Positions 11,480 to 24,009 of a DNA stretch of 64,000 nt are shown here, piece by piece; within the stretch, counting starts at the first letter, position 1; every line of letters starts with the position of its first letter. The notes below the pieces were generated by a model. It did not search any database. It worked only from the letters and a program-made list of their open reading frames with translations, and was not told the DNA's origin. Origin of the DNA: Timema cristinae (Eukaryota; Arthropoda; Insecta; Phasmatodea; Timematidae); contig JBCFYV010011172.1 of assembly GCA_039000515.1 (NCBI GenBank), positions 78,707,846-78,771,845 of the forward strand, read 5' to 3'. Position numbers and translations under genes: made by a program.

Positions 11480-12750
11480 TTTAAGCTTTCGTGGTTATTA
11501 TGAGGTAGACTTTTAGCTTTTGTGGTTATTATGAGGTGGTCTTTTTTGCAAACTTGGCCAATTTAAATTTTCTCCCATGCCAAAAAGGAAATTCTTTTAA
11601 TAAATTTGGAAAGCTACTACCACCTCCCCCTCCTCACTTTTTCAGGCTACTCTATAAATAGTTAGCATTTAACACTTAATATGTCATTGGAGCAATTCCT
11701 CTACAATTTTGATAAATTTAAATTTTCTGTCTTACCTAAAATATGTTTTCTTTTTACTTAACCGCCCTCCTTCCCCGCTCTATTCCTAATTACTACATTT
11801 AAAAGCTTTAATCTTTTATAGTTATATGGCGTGGTCTCTATACCTTCTTGCCGAATTTCAGTTTTCTACCACACTGAGAAATAGTTTTTTCACCAGTAGT
11901 TTTTGAAATTTTGAACCTTCAACTCCTTTTCTCCAATTCACTCTTAAAAATTTCATAGTCTAAAACTTATTTGGTTATTTGGGGCTTCCTCTCTACCTGT
12001 CTGCAAAATGTTTGTTCAATAACACATCTAAAATGTTTTTTTTAACCATAGAGTTTAATTTTGAAGTTTACCAAATTTAGATTTTTCTGGTTATTTGGGA
12101 AAATCCCACTACCTTCCTGCCAAGCGAATTTTCAAGCTTCCAGGCTCAGGGGTTTAGGAAATACTGTGATGAGTGATTAAGTATGTCCCACACCTTTTTG
12201 CCCCTCTCCACGCTCTTAGGGGTAGAAATTAAAAAAGCCGCGAAAGTTCTCACCAATTAAAGAAAGAAACCTTCATTTTAAATTTCAAGGTTCTATGTCC
12301 GTTGGTTCTAAAGATACATCAGTGAATTTTGAAAACTTTCAGCCCATATTCCTTCTACTTGAAGCCAAATTTCAAAATTTAAGACTTATTTGGTTATCTG
12401 GAGTTGTCCTTTTACTTGCCTGCCAAATTTAGATTTTCTGCGGCAGTTAGTGGTTAATATTTATGTTAACCCCACCCCTCCCCCCATATTTTCTGGAGTC
12501 CCATTAAAAATGTAAGGTTTTCAGACCGGTATGAATATTTGGAATGATCCCCTTACTTCCCGGCCTAATTTTAATTTTCCACCTCATCTAAAATATTGTT
12601 TTCTAATTAAAGTCTCACGGCCCAAAGTTCTCGGAGCCTCATTTTGATGATGTTTTTAGATTTTTCTGGTTATATGGGGAAATCTCACTAGCTTTCTGCC
12701 AAATTCCAGTTTTCCGGCCCATCTGAAAGAGGGTTTTCTTTTAAGGACAG
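11480..12750 (+). repeat. Diverged tandem array, roughly 140-150 bp period
   Basis: Phrases such as TTTTGTGGTTATTATGAGG, TTGGTTATTTGGGG, CTACCTTCCTGCCAAATTTC and TTTTCTACC recur near 11490-11530, 11820, 11965, 12080, 12390, 12530 and 12665. Units are strongly diverged. The same phrases occur in reverse complement at 20530-21560. Confidence 0.65.
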
Positions 12751-12759
12751 ATCTACTCT

Positions 12760-12760
12760 T

Positions 12761-12793
<33 letters not shown>

Positions 12794-12826
12794 TATCTAT
12801 CTATTATATATATATATATATATATT
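12760..12826. repeat. (CTAT)n then (TA)n microsatellite
   Basis: Tandem CTAT units with two short interruptions, passing into about ten TA units. Confidence 0.95.
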
Positions 12827-12829
12827 TTA

Positions 12830-13935
12830 TTCAGAGAGATAGATTTAATATAGATTTAATATAGCCCGTAATTAAGTTTTTCTCAGAAAACAAACACATC
12901 ATCTTGATAATAAACACTGTTCCTATATACATTTTAAATAAAGTTGTTCAAATATTTTGAAAAAGTTTTAAACTTTCAAAATCAATTATTTGTAACCAAC
13001 CTTAAATTATTTTCAAACCGAAAATATAAAAACATATTCTTATTAATGATGAAAAACAAAGCCCAGACATCCATTTTAATTTAATCTTGAAGGCCATTTT
13101 TGAAAAATTTCAAACTTTCTCAAATTTGTCACAATCAAACTGCCTTTAAATTTATTTTATAAAATGAACATACATTATTTAAAATAGACCCCAGATTACA
13201 CTTTATAAATAACATTATTGTAGCTAGTTTAAAAAAATTCAGATTAAAAAAATCACTAATAAGTAAACTATCCTTAATTTAAGGGCTAAGGTCGAAATAA
13301 AATAAAATCCCATATAATATCTAAATATTAAGTTTGAACAAAATAACCAAACCAATTTCAGATCTGTGGCCAAGTAGAGATAGATAGACAGGTGACATAG
13401 AGACAAACAAAATCGTAAAATCCAAAAATCCACTTTTGTGGGTTCGGGGGCACATACAACGTAAACATTCATTATAAACATGAGATCAACAAATTATTAT
13501 CTCTTATAATTATTTATCTTTAAATAAGAAAGTAAAACTGAATTGAAAATAATAATTATTATTATTATAATCTACCATTACTAAATTAATGTTAAAATAG
13601 CACACCTTTCATTAATAACATTAATAACTTTAATTTCCTATTTTAGCTTAGATTCTTAATGAATACATTTTATATTTTGTATTAGGTTTTATTAAAAATA
13701 TTTTTTTTTAATTATTCTTCTTTAACAAAGTTGCTGTATAGTTATAAGTATAATCTCAATTTAATTATTATTTGTATGCTTTCAGCGCTAAGCTGTTCGT
13801 CTTCAATATATTAGACGAAATTAAAATAAACATGGGTGTTATCATATTAACGAAATTATGGAAAGTATAGCTTTATGCTTCAAAAATATAGGACTGATAA
13901 TTAATTATGCTTTATTGCTTTCATTAAATTTAAGT
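12830..13935. other. Anonymous AT-rich DNA
   Basis: No supported feature. The longest open frame, 80 codons at 13239-13481 on minus, is hydrophobic and low-complexity as expected from AT-rich sequence. Confidence 0.3.
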
Positions 13936-13937
13936 CT

Positions 13938-14190
13938 TCACCGGTAGGCACGCGTACTATATGCTAAGTTCCTCTAGCCTATGTAGTTTGCTGGTGATGG
14001 AGAGGTCAATATCTAAATTCCGACCGGGTGTACTGAGGGAATTTTTTCCTAAATGGTTTCCCACACTCCCTTCACGAAGATTAGGATATATTTATTATGA
14101 ATCCTACCTTTCTCACCCATACTCTTTCAGTGAAATTAAATGTTGAGAGCTAAGAGTCTGGTAGTAAAACACGACGCAAAAAAAGTTTTA
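13938..14190 (+). mobile_element. SINE-C copy
   Basis: A head with GTAGTTTGCTGGTGATGG and a degraded box B (AATTCCGACCGGGTG) is followed by the body (TTTTTTCCTAAATGGTTTCC, CCTTTCTCACCCATACTC) and a tail ending GTAAAACACGACGCAAAAAA. Confidence 0.7.
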
Positions 14191-14496
14191 ATCGTGGAAG
14201 TAAAACAAATTAATACTGCGCTAATGGTAACAGTTCCCACAACTATCAAGTTCTTGAGTTTGATGACTCGCACTAACTGGACTTAATCAAGTAACGATGT
14301 TACAGATGTTTTACACTGTGTAACCAATAATTGATGAAGATAATTAATTTAGACTTCTAAAAATCTAGTCGATGTACTCATCTGAACTCATCTCCAAGAT
14401 TTACAGTCACTGTTTTTTGAGTACGCAGCTACCTGTGTTTTTCCAGGATTTACAGAAGTTAAAAACACTTTTTCTAGACACTTTAGAGAGTAAAAA

Positions 14497-15470
14497 ACAA
14501 ATAAATACATACATACATACATAATAACCCCGTTCCTTACGGGGTAGGCAAGACAATGTGCATTTAGCTCAAAAAATTAATTCCGTACTTGATCCATCCT
14601 CACTAACTTTCTCCATACGACCCTATCCTTGCATACTCCCTTCGCTTCAACAACATCCATACCTCGAGTCATACATGCACTTTAATTCTTAAAGCTCTTA
14701 ATGTTTCTTTTAGTTTTGGATACATTATACGAAGATACATTCTGCTTGTGGCCACATTCAAACGATGTAATGCTTTCTGCAAGTCACTTTCATTCTCAGT
14801 CATTAATACTGCATTATCTTCATAGAATAGCACTTTCGCATTCATGTTGTTTATTTGTACATCAACCATGTCCTCACAAGCATCCCTCATACACTGATCC
14901 ATAAATACATTAAACCACTATGGAGACATAGCATAACCTTGTCTAACACCCTGTTCAATGTCAAACCATTCGCTCAAAGTTCCATCCACACTAACGCACG
15001 CTTTACTTGCATCATACACCGAATTTGCATTTGCTAACCATACATCCACACCATACTCTCTCAGAACATTCCATAACATACTTCTATTCACCCGATCGTA
15101 CACCTTCTCAAGATCAACGAATGCACAATAAACTTTCTTCCTTATTTCCATACAACAATCAATCACTTGTTGAAATGCAAATATCTGGTCCATGCAACCT
15201 CTATCTGGCATGAAACCACATTGCACACGCCAAATATTTTCCACACGTTTTTCACGCATTTTCTCAATTAAAGCTCTATCAAAAACTTTACCTAGAATAT
15301 TGAACAATAATCCTTGTCCTATAATCCTTAAAATAACTTTTACTGTCTTTGCCTTTGTACAAACTAACAATGACAGCATTCTTCCAGTAATTAGGAAGAG
15401 TCGAAATTCCAGCACACACATTGAACAATTAAATTTCATTTGCCATAAAATTGACTCATATGTTATGGCA
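14497..15470 (-). mobile_element. 5'-truncated non-LTR retrotransposon (LINE)
   Basis: It reads on the minus strand. The 3' end at about 14497-14525 is a (TATG)n tail preceded by a short GC-rich hairpin (CCCCGTTCCTTACGGGG on plus, 14529-14545). The body encodes the central reverse transcriptase and the extreme C-terminus of ORF2. Everything upstream of the RT fingers is absent, as is the part between the RT palm and the C-terminus. The RT is of the type common in arthropod and other invertebrate genomes and usually annotated as jockey-like; I cannot assign the clade. Confidence 0.85.
14577..15462 (-). pseudogene. LINE ORF2 remnant: reverse transcriptase and C-terminus
   Basis: Three blocks can be read. 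First, 15462 to about 15312 reads AGISTLPNYWKNAVIVSLYK, the usual run-up to the RT, with one in-frame stop near 15433. A frameshift near 15310 then leads to LLFNILGKVFDRALIEKM, CGFMPDRGCMDQIFAFQQ, the motif AFVDLEKVYDRV carrying the first catalytic Asp, and VRQGYAMSP. A TAG at 14918-14920 interrupts the frame just before WFNVFMDQ. The second catalytic motif, normally F-A-D-D, reads F-Y-E-D, so one Asp is lost. A third block ending at 14577 reads VCKDRVVWRKLVRMDQV, resembling the usual ORF2 C-terminus. The gene is inactive through stops, a frameshift, a deletion and the catalytic change. Confidence 0.85.
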
Positions 15471-15844
15471 TTGGTGTTTGGAACCGGATTTTACCTAGAT
15501 AGGGAAATGTATGCAGTTGTTCACAACCCACCGTTTTAAGGATAAAAACGAGGGGAATAGGCGTATGTAGAAAAAATATTCGAATCAGCGTGCTTACTTC
15601 TTCAGTTCCCTTGCTCTTCTATGTAAAGGCCTTCGATTTAAAGCTTGCAGATTAATTTTCCAAATTTCCAAATATTTCAGTTGTTTTTGTTGTTGTTAAC
15701 TTCCTTGTATTTTTTCGACTCTGCCGATTTTCCCAGTGTGTTTCAACCCTGAGTCACAAAGAATAAGTTTTTTGAGCTAGGTTTCAAGCACTCAGTGCTC
15801 GTTAAAAATAAGATGTCCACCGTGGGGAGGTTCAATTACCTACA
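15471..15844. other. No gene seen
   Basis: Anonymous sequence between the LINE and a SINE-C. Confidence 0.3.
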
Positions 15845-16065
15845 TCGATGAACACGTGGATCTCGTCTGATATGGTTTGCCGGTGATGATTAAAACCCAG
15901 CTGGGTTTACTGAGGTGTTGTTTTCTAAATGGCCTCCAGCTCTTCCTTTAGGAAAATGCTGGCACACTTCCTCTAAATTAGTCGTGCCTCATCCCTACAC
16001 TAGTAATGTAAACTATGTGGGTTGCCCGGAAGGATGGTAAGATGTGATGTACAGGTAAGACAGTT
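15845..16065 (+). mobile_element. SINE-C copy
   Basis: A head with GTCTGATATGGTTTGCCGGT and the box-B region TTAAAACCCAGCTGGG is followed by a TTTTCTAAATGGCCTCCAGC body and a tail GGGTTGCCCGGAAGGATGGT with AAGATGTG. Confidence 0.7.
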
Positions 16066-19000
16066 AATAATGTTTTGGCCCGTGTATGGGGTGAAAGCCG
16101 AGTCCCCTTTCCATGCAGTCTGGCATAGGTACGTAATCCCAGGCATCAATAGCCAGGACTGTCTATCAGTTAATCGACAGGGTTAACCAACTACTGGCAC
16201 GCGTGCCCACAGGTTTATTTGTGTGATGGTATGACCAATATGTTTAACCCCCTCTATAGAATCAATATAAATCACACTCCATAGATAAGATGACGTTTAT
16301 CACCTGTAGTATTCTGCAGGCTCATTTCATCTGTTCCATTTCATCAGGTAAATAAGTTCATTCGCGAGGTTAAGAGTCATGACAATGACTCGGTACTCAA
16401 ACAACAAATCAGCCCTTTCATAGACAAACTGGCGTGGCATAACTGTCAAGTCAGATGTTCTATGTCGGGCAACAGCCGAAAGGCCAGATGACGTTTATGG
16501 TCATACAGTACACAGATGACACAGAAAGGAAAGTAGGTACAGAGGGATTAAAAATGTGCATTAGTTTTGAACATTTCGTGTTAGTTTAAGAACTTGGATT
16601 TGTATGAATGGCGATAAAAGGTTATAGCATAGTGACAGTCTTTAATTGATATGTGTTTCTGTCTTGTGTATCTTTATCCTGGGATAAGACTTTACTGGCT
16701 ATCTTGGTATTTTTTCATGGTCTAATATAAGCATAATAGATCATCAATGCAGCTCTCTTATTGTTGCTAGGGCAAGGTCGGCTTGATGGGACTGTTAGTA
16801 AATTCCTTCCATTCAGTATCAAACTTTCCCTATAAGGCTAATGCACAAACATTAGCAAATTATATTATTGTGTGTGTATGTTTGCTCAAATGAATGATGA
16901 AGGGGAGGTAATATTTTATTCGAAGGCCTACAGTTACATTAAACCAAGTTTACCCTGGTATCAACTCGTAAGTCACTCCTAAAAGGTAAGCCCATGACTA
17001 TTTGTTTGTTTATAAATTAATAAAAGATCATATCCGACCGAATTTCATCTTAGGTTAACAATATTAGAAAAAGTAGCTAATGTATTTCGAGACTAATATT
17101 TTTTAAACGTGATTCCTCATCAAAATTACCCATAACCGAGGGACTATATTATATATCGCAGCCCTGCGTGCAAAACATCCAACTCCTAATTCCAGATAGC
17201 ACGCAACAGCTTCAGTAAAGTCCTGTACACATGAGCAATTGTTTTAATACTTGACCGGCCCGGAAACTTGTAGAAAGGAAACAAAAGAGGCAACAATCAT
17301 GTAAATATATTTAAATTGATTTCCAGCATTTGGCACAGTAACTATTCTTAAGCCTTAGATTATACATAGTTAGTGGTATACAAAATAATTGCCATCTCTT
17401 TAGAAAAATAGAAGCAACTAGAAGCAACTGTTCACTCATTTTGATATCTTTTAAATTTGGTAATTTTTTATTTAAAACCATAAGCGAACTGAACCAAAAA
17501 TGAACTTAATAGGTTGAAACTAACAATTATAACGGAGTACTGACAATGGTCAGGGATGCATTTAACATAATTATTTAAATTCAGTCCCGTGTCAAGGTGT
17601 CGTTTTTCAACTAATTAAATAAAAAAGGACATGTTTTATCAGTGCACAAATAGGTTAAATAAATTTATTTCGTGGTTTGTTTGTTTTTCCTTTGCTTACG
17701 ATGAATTTCAAAATATTTCTACTGTGCGTGCGTATGCATTCTCAAACTTTTTGTTGAAAAATAATATGGTACTCATTCTCAAATAACACATAAGTTTTCG
17801 CGATTACTACAAGCCTTGTTGAAAGTAGACATGACGAGGTTGTTGTACTTTCTAAGCACACAAATGAACAAACCACTTAAAACCTAACTTTATATAAAAT
17901 ACATAATATATCATATTTAATCTTAGATACTCAATAAACGTGTCAGGACGAACCCTTACACGAACAGTAGTTACCCAGTCTGCTACCTGTCAATATTTAC
18001 TAAATTCTGTACCGGATGAGTATGAAACAGAGGTCCGTGTGTTCTGAGCTTGAAAGGTTAGAGAAAAATGTTGACCCCTTGCAAAGTAGTTTTAGCTGGA
18101 AACGTTTTGTCGGGTTAGTAAGTACCCTGCCTCTTTCCCTTACCTCGGCCGTGACCAACTTATAATTAGGAGTAATATTCAAACTAAAATAAACCACTTT
18201 TCAAATAGTTTCAACAAATAACTAGAGTCCTGCCTCACACTGTGATGTATTATGGTTAGTCTCAACTTCACCTGTGACCCGATACGGTCAAGGTTCTCAG
18301 CCAGTGGGGTGTGGACCCGCGGAGCCAGATGACCACTCAAAGCCCACTGGTTTTCTTAAAATGTAGCCATTTTGTCAATTTATACACACACTCTTAGATT
18401 GTTGCAATCATGGTAGTCAATAAGCCTACTGACATTCGACCCTAACGAAAGATAAGTATTTGAATTTAAAAATAGGAATATATATAAAATATACTTTCTG
18501 AACTCTAGTTACATTGTAAGATATAGTAAGCATCGCCCTCTACCTACAACCACTCTTTATAGTGTTAATAAGAAAGAGGAGAAATAAAACAACGAAACTT
18601 CTTATCTCAAGGTAAATGGAAAGCTTGCTACTAGCTCTCAAATATCTTAAAAATGTATTAGTTATATTCATAGTGATTTAGTAAGGAGAATTATAATAAT
18701 AATTATTCAAAGGAACGCCTAATCAACAATAACAAAAGGATATAATTAAAACTGAAAAGATAATAAGTGATATGAAATATAAGGTAAAAGTTAAAGCTAT
18801 CATGAAATTTAATTAGCAAAAAGCATATTGAGTTTTTAAGAAAAAACCTTTGGAAAATTAAATAAAATACAGATAATAACAAGTCTGAATATAATATATG
18901 TTACATCATATAGAAGAGAAGATATATTAAACAACAGAATACTAGTAGGACTTAAATAATGAAAACTTATAACTTTATGAATCCTATTAAAGAGTGTAAA

Positions 19001-19585
19001 ATAAGGAAGAAAAAAGAACAATAGGGTTAAAATACAGGAAACCTATTAAAATTGGACAAGAATACAATACATTGAGGTAATCTGTTTAAACAATTAGGCC
19101 TACTACCTTTTAGCCTTTTTAAATATTCCGTATTTTTAAAAGAAGGCAAATTACAAATAATGTGTTATTAAATTTTTGGGAAAGAATTTTTATGTGAGTA
19201 AAATATAATATGCTGTAAATTTAGGTCATTTCAGTATTCTATTAAAACTTTGGGAATATTTTTATAGAAGCAAAAATGTTCACAAAGTAAGTAAAATATT
19301 TGTTAATAGTAAATTAACACAGTTCACTTGAAAGATTTTTCCCTGTAGTATAAATTTAAAAGTATAATTAAAACAAAGTCATTATACTTTTATAACAACG
19401 TTATTAACCCAGGGAGCAAATTTTTAATAAAGCTACACTTTAATTGGGAAAAGCAATTATATTAACTTTTATTACTTTTTAAATAACAGCCAATTAAATA
19501 TTTTTTTATATTAGGTCTATGTTAACAATATTGTCTTCTTAAATAATGGGAATGAACTATTTTAAAAGAGGTTTAATAAACATGA
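16066..19585. other. Anonymous DNA; dispersed repeat at 16340-16490
   Basis: No gene recognised. 16340-16490 resembles 7160-7320 (CAGCCCTTTCA, CTGTCAAG and ATGTCGGGC in the same order), so part is an old dispersed repeat. 17000-19585 is very AT-rich with no supported feature. Confidence 0.35.
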
Positions 19586-19589
19586 TTGA

Positions 19590-19910
19590 TGAAAAGTGGG
19601 CCACCTGTGTGGTCTTGGGGTATAGTGCTCACCACAGGACCCGATATTTATGGGTTCAAACCCAGCTGGGGTCAGTGAGTATTTCTTATGTAATAATAAT
19701 TCGTAGCACAACCTCCTTCGCAGGGGAGGTTAGGCCTTCTGTTTTTTGTCAATTTTTTCGTGAAAAAGAACCCAGGAAATATGGGAAAATACTTTTTCTA
19801 TCAAAATTGTGGGCCCTTTCGCTCTCCCTCAAAGAAATACTAGTGTGTTAAAATAATCAATCGGTTCAGAAGATGCACGTTAAATATAGCAAATAAATAA
19901 ATAAAATTGA
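19590..19910 (+). mobile_element. SINE-F copy
   Basis: A tRNA-like head has box-A-like GTGTGGTCTTGGGGTATAGT and box-B-like GGGTTCAAACCCAGCTGG (19649-19666). The 3' end GGTTCAGAAGATGCACGTTA followed by AAATAAATAAATAAA is the SINE-D tail, although the heads differ. An open frame of 101 codons in this span is a by-product of the SINE. Confidence 0.7.
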
Positions 19911-20529
19911 AGATCAAATTAAAATCAAATGTGAAACAAATCAATATAATTTGTATATTTAAGGCAAATCCATAAAACAATATCCACCCTCATATCCTTT
20001 CTCCATTAAAAATGACAGAATAGGAAGGAAAAATTCACGTAAATTCTGAGAAAGTCACTCAGCATTGCCAATTTTGATCATATTTTATTGGAGTCACTAG
20101 TCTTACACCCATACACACAAGAATGGCTGGCAATACTTCTCCCGTAAAATAAGTCTGCATTCCCTTAGAGCTTATAGCTTGTCTCAGCATGCTACTCAAC
20201 ATAACAGAAATAAAGTAGAGATCATTTGCCTGGCCTGTGGATTACAGTGTAAAACTTTGTAAATTATTTCAGTACAGACTATTGAGTGAATGTAAGGGTC
20301 CACTTCTGACTCTCTTCGACTACCATTTTGAAGCTGATGGTTGAGGCACCATACAAAGTCATCGACAAAAAACTCATCAACAAACTGTAAAGAAATATTT
20401 AAAGGTTAGGTAGGTCAAGTAATCGACATAACTTGAACCAACTCATCGACAAGCTCCATTATAAGAGGGTCAAGTAATCGAAACGATAGTAAATAAAAAT
20501 ACCACTTCAAATAAATATTAAGGGATGAA
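19911..20529. other. No gene recognised
   Basis: Contains a short direct repeat of AGGTCAAGTAATCGA (about 20410 and 20470). Nothing else supported. Confidence 0.3.
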
Positions 20530-21560
20530 AATGTTCCTTTTTTTTAATGGGACTTTAGTAAACAGGGGGAGGGGGATACGGTGTTTATATATATCAAAAA
20601 ATAGGTGTAATAGAATATTTTAATTTGACATACAGTTAGAAGGTTAACTCCAGATAGCCATATTCGTCTTAAAAACTCCAAATTTCTAAGTAGGCGTTGT
20701 TTAAGTGGTGCCGTGAGAGGTTACCATTTCTGAAATTAATGGAAACAACTACTTTTCTGTGTGCTAATAAAACCCTGAAACTCTACAATACGGTATTAAG
20801 ACCACTCCAAATAACCATAAGAGACTAAATATTTTAAATATATAAAATAGGGAAGGGAAAGGGGTTAATTAAATAAAACCTTTCAGGTGGGACAGAAAAT
20901 GGAAGTTCGCCAATAATGTAGAGGGATTAGTCCAAAATACAAAATAACACTCAAATATTTACTATTTACAAAAGATGCTGCTAAAATGGGGTGTTTAAAA
21001 ATTCCCAAAATTAAATAATAATTTACTTTTTAGAAGATTCAGATCTGTCCGGTGGGTATAAGAACCACCTCAATCCTCCATTAAGATCTTTAAATTTCAA
21101 AATGAGGAAGCGGTAAATGGGGAATGGGAGTTGCTCTCAAGATTACTAAAACTAATATTTAAAAAAACACTTTTTGGCGATGTAGAGAACCGAATGACGT
21201 ATGAACATAGCAATTTTCAACATTGAGGCCCGGGAAATGGAAGAGATAAAAAAGATATAACGAATATAGAACACTACTTTCCAATGTTGTTTAAATTTAT
21301 AATTTGGTAAGCATGTAAATATACAATATATATTATAATCAAATACATCTTAAAATTTCAAAATGGGAATGTGGAAACGTAAAGAGGGTAGATTAAAGGG
21401 GATACTAGCTTCAAATCTTTACAAAATTATTTTTGGCATGAAAGAGAATTAAAATTTCCCGAGTTTGTAAAAGTACCAGTCCAGAATAACCACAAATGCT
21501 GGAAAATTTGGAATTTAAAAATCGGGTGCGGGAAATAGCCAATAGATAAAAAAAACTCTC
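20530..21560 (-). repeat. Diverged tandem array, inverted relative to 11.5-12.75 kb
   Basis: The complement of this stretch reads TCTTATGGTTATTTGGAGTG, CATTTTCTGTCCCACCTGAA and CCACCGGACAGATCTGAATC. These are the phrase types of the 11480-12750 array. The unit period looks similar (about 140-200 bp) but divergence prevents an exact count. Confidence 0.6.
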
Positions 21561-22470
21561 GATATGGTAGTAGATTTGAATTTTGTAGAGGCAGACGAAA
21601 AAATCTAAAAACAAACAAATAAGAAACTAGATAGGATCTTAAAAACAAATTCTGGAGACATTGATCGATGAACCTTGATGCTCTTTAAAAAAAACCAGCA
21701 TGACTATTAATCATTATGTTTCTGTAACAGAGTATATTATTTATTAATGCGCTTTGGTGAATAGCGATGTTATTTTTTTCCAAAATATGTTTATCGTTTA
21801 TCTTATTTGATGATAGTGCTTAGGTAGATATCACACAGTTATGTAGTGCCTCTTTTTGTGCACTCAGACCAGGTAATATTTAGTTTCATACATATATTTT
21901 ATTTTCATCTTTTAAATTTCATGATTGGTTTGTGATTGTCATAGCTAGCTCAAGATTCTACAATGAGAAACTATCAAAAAGTTGGCAGCCGTATATATAG
22001 TTTTGGTGCTGCTCAACCGTGCGAAGAACGGGTAAACTGCTAGTATATAATAATTAGTGGATATGTTAACCGGACATCCCAGTTATATCCATATGAAATT
22101 TAGCACAACCAGTACAGTGTTTTGGGTTTGATTGAGCAACAAATAAACAAACGAAAAGCACTTAATTCTTATATATTATTTGGATACGAATTAAAAAATC
22201 TCTTGAGATGCACATATTCTAGTTTCCCTAAATATTTATAAAAATTGAAGAGTTTCATGGCCCTTCGTTTGGTATCCTTCCGTGCCAGCAATCACACAGT
22301 TTAATACTTCAGACTCACAATATGTGTATTAAAACCCAGTTTCCACTTTCTATGTTTCTTGTTTCTGTAGTTACCTGAATAGGTGGTCACATTGTCAAAT
22401 GTGTCAGACTCACTGTGGATGTGAGCACCCTAAGGCTTTCCCTAGCTACATAGTTAACGTTTAAAATGTA
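21561..22470. other. No gene recognised
   Basis: AT-rich sequence with no repeat or gene I can support. Confidence 0.3.
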
Positions 22471-22471
22471 T

Positions 22472-22730
22472 TGACCCACTTCGGTGGCTGCGTGGTCTAA
22501 CGCACTACTCACGTGTTATACTGGCCTCGAAGACGGGGTGATCGTGGTTGGAACCCAGGCGGGAGCACTGAGGGTGCTTTTCCTAAATAGTTTTCCACTG
22601 TCATTCCACACAAAGGCGGGTGCACTTCCTCTAAATTCAACCTTCCAAATCCCTAACTCATTAGAGTAATTAGTACATAAGCATATGACCTGAACGGGTA
22701 GTAAGACGAGCTGCTTAAAAAAAATTGTTA
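22472..22730 (+). mobile_element. SINE-A copy, diverged head
   Basis: It starts CCCACTTCGGTGGCTGCGTG, with box A TGGCTGCGTGGTCTAACGC and box B GTGGTTGGAACCCAGGC. The standard body follows, then a tail ACCTGAACGGGTAGTAAGAC and an A-run. Several other copies share this GTGGTCTAACGC-type head (the minus copies at 22828, 41226, 48118 and 59516), so it may be a subfamily. Confidence 0.85.
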
Positions 22731-22827
22731 ATGCAGTTTAGTGATGCCCTTCCCAGTAGTCACGCGGTCTAAAGCAATATATGATTTTAACAATTACGAC
22801 TGAGGTGCGCACCCTGGGGTTTGACTA

Positions 22828-23005
22828 AGAAGATGTTGAAGGTAAATTTAGAGGAAAAGCACCCACCTTTGCGTAGAGAGTGGAAAACCATTTATGAAAA
22901 ACCACCCTCAGTACACCCGATTCGAACCCTGATCTTCCCATAATCAGCAGTCCAATCTATTACGAGAGTGACACCTTAAACCATGAAGCCACTGAAGCGG
23001 GTTTA
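22828..23005 (-). mobile_element. SINE-A copy lacking its 3' tail
   Basis: The minus strand carries head, box B (complement of CGATTCGAACCCTGAT at 22919-22934) and body up to the CCTCTAAATT region, then stops without the ACCCGAACGGGT tail. It lies about 100 bp from the plus-strand copy at 22472, forming an inverted pair. Confidence 0.8.
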
Positions 23006-23580
23006 AGGTAATATTGTTTTCACAAATATGTAAATGAGATTTTATTTTATTATTTCCCTCTCCACTCTGTATTTTAACCTACCTTTTAATGGGAGAATTA
23101 ATCTATTTGTATGAATATTTGACTATGTAAATATAAGATAAAATTAAATCAAGATTTTAAACGTTACCTATGTGAAAGATTTATTTGATCAAAAACCACA
23201 CAATTTGTCTACTAATGTCAATAGCCTACAGAACAACCAACACACAATATAATTTCAATGTTATTAAAATGAATTCTGTAAATTATTACTCTTTGTATTT
23301 GGTTAATTTAGCGATCAAGACAGAAAAAACTAAATTCTACAACCAATTGTGTATTAAGTATATCTGGTCATGGAATTACCTTGACAACCAATTTTTATTA
23401 TTGTGTTCTTGGTGGCTATAAATTGTGTATAATGTATACTGCCCCAACCAGCTTTTAATTAATCTCCAAAATATATAATTCAAATTTTAAAATTTCAACT
23501 TTGAGATGCACATGTCCATGCACAAGAGGTACTTTTGAAAATGTCATACCCCTGCTTGGGATAGATATCGCGCAATTTCC

Positions 23581-23624
<44 letters not shown>

Positions 23625-23727
23625 AACTCTTTGTTTTATTTATATATCATATTAATTATATTATATTACAAAATAGTTATTGATAGAATATATTAATTAT
23701 TATCATGGTCCTACTCGTGTCTACCAC
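23006..23727. other. No gene; (CA)n at 23583-23614
   Basis: AT-rich sequence with a CA-dinucleotide microsatellite of about 16 units. The open frames here are not recognisable. Confidence 0.5.
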
Positions 23728-23849
23728 TTAGGCAGGGTGCACACTAACGAAATTAGTTTCATGAAACCAGTTTTGAGAAACGCGTTTCATGAAATCAGTT
23801 TCACATCTGCACGCAAACAGGTGCAACGAAACTATTCAGTTTCAGTCAA

Positions 23850-24000
23850 ATGTCAGATGATGAGGATGTGTTTGTACTTTGGTGGTGGTTTCGAAATAAA
23901 AAAAGAAAGCGAAGGTACTGGGTTCATCCTCTTATATCTGATAAGAGACACTGCAGTTATATAGTAGCCAAAGAATTGTGTGTAGACCCTGTTAAATCAC
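23850..24000 (+). pseudogene. Harbinger transposase N-terminal fragment
   Basis: From the ATG at 23850 the frame reads MSDDEDVFVLWWWF, then a basic stretch, then RRYWVHPLISDKRH and VAKELCVDPVK. The pattern R-R-Y-W-V-H-P about 20-25 residues from the start, followed by an (E)L-x-x-D-P-x-K stretch, is what I know from HARBI1/ALP1-like Harbinger transposases. The similarity ends at DPVK, where the internal deletion begins. The remaining codons to 24038 are read-through into the antisense of the other gene. The DDE nuclease domain is missing. Confidence 0.75.
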
Positions 24001-24009
24001 GACCACTGT

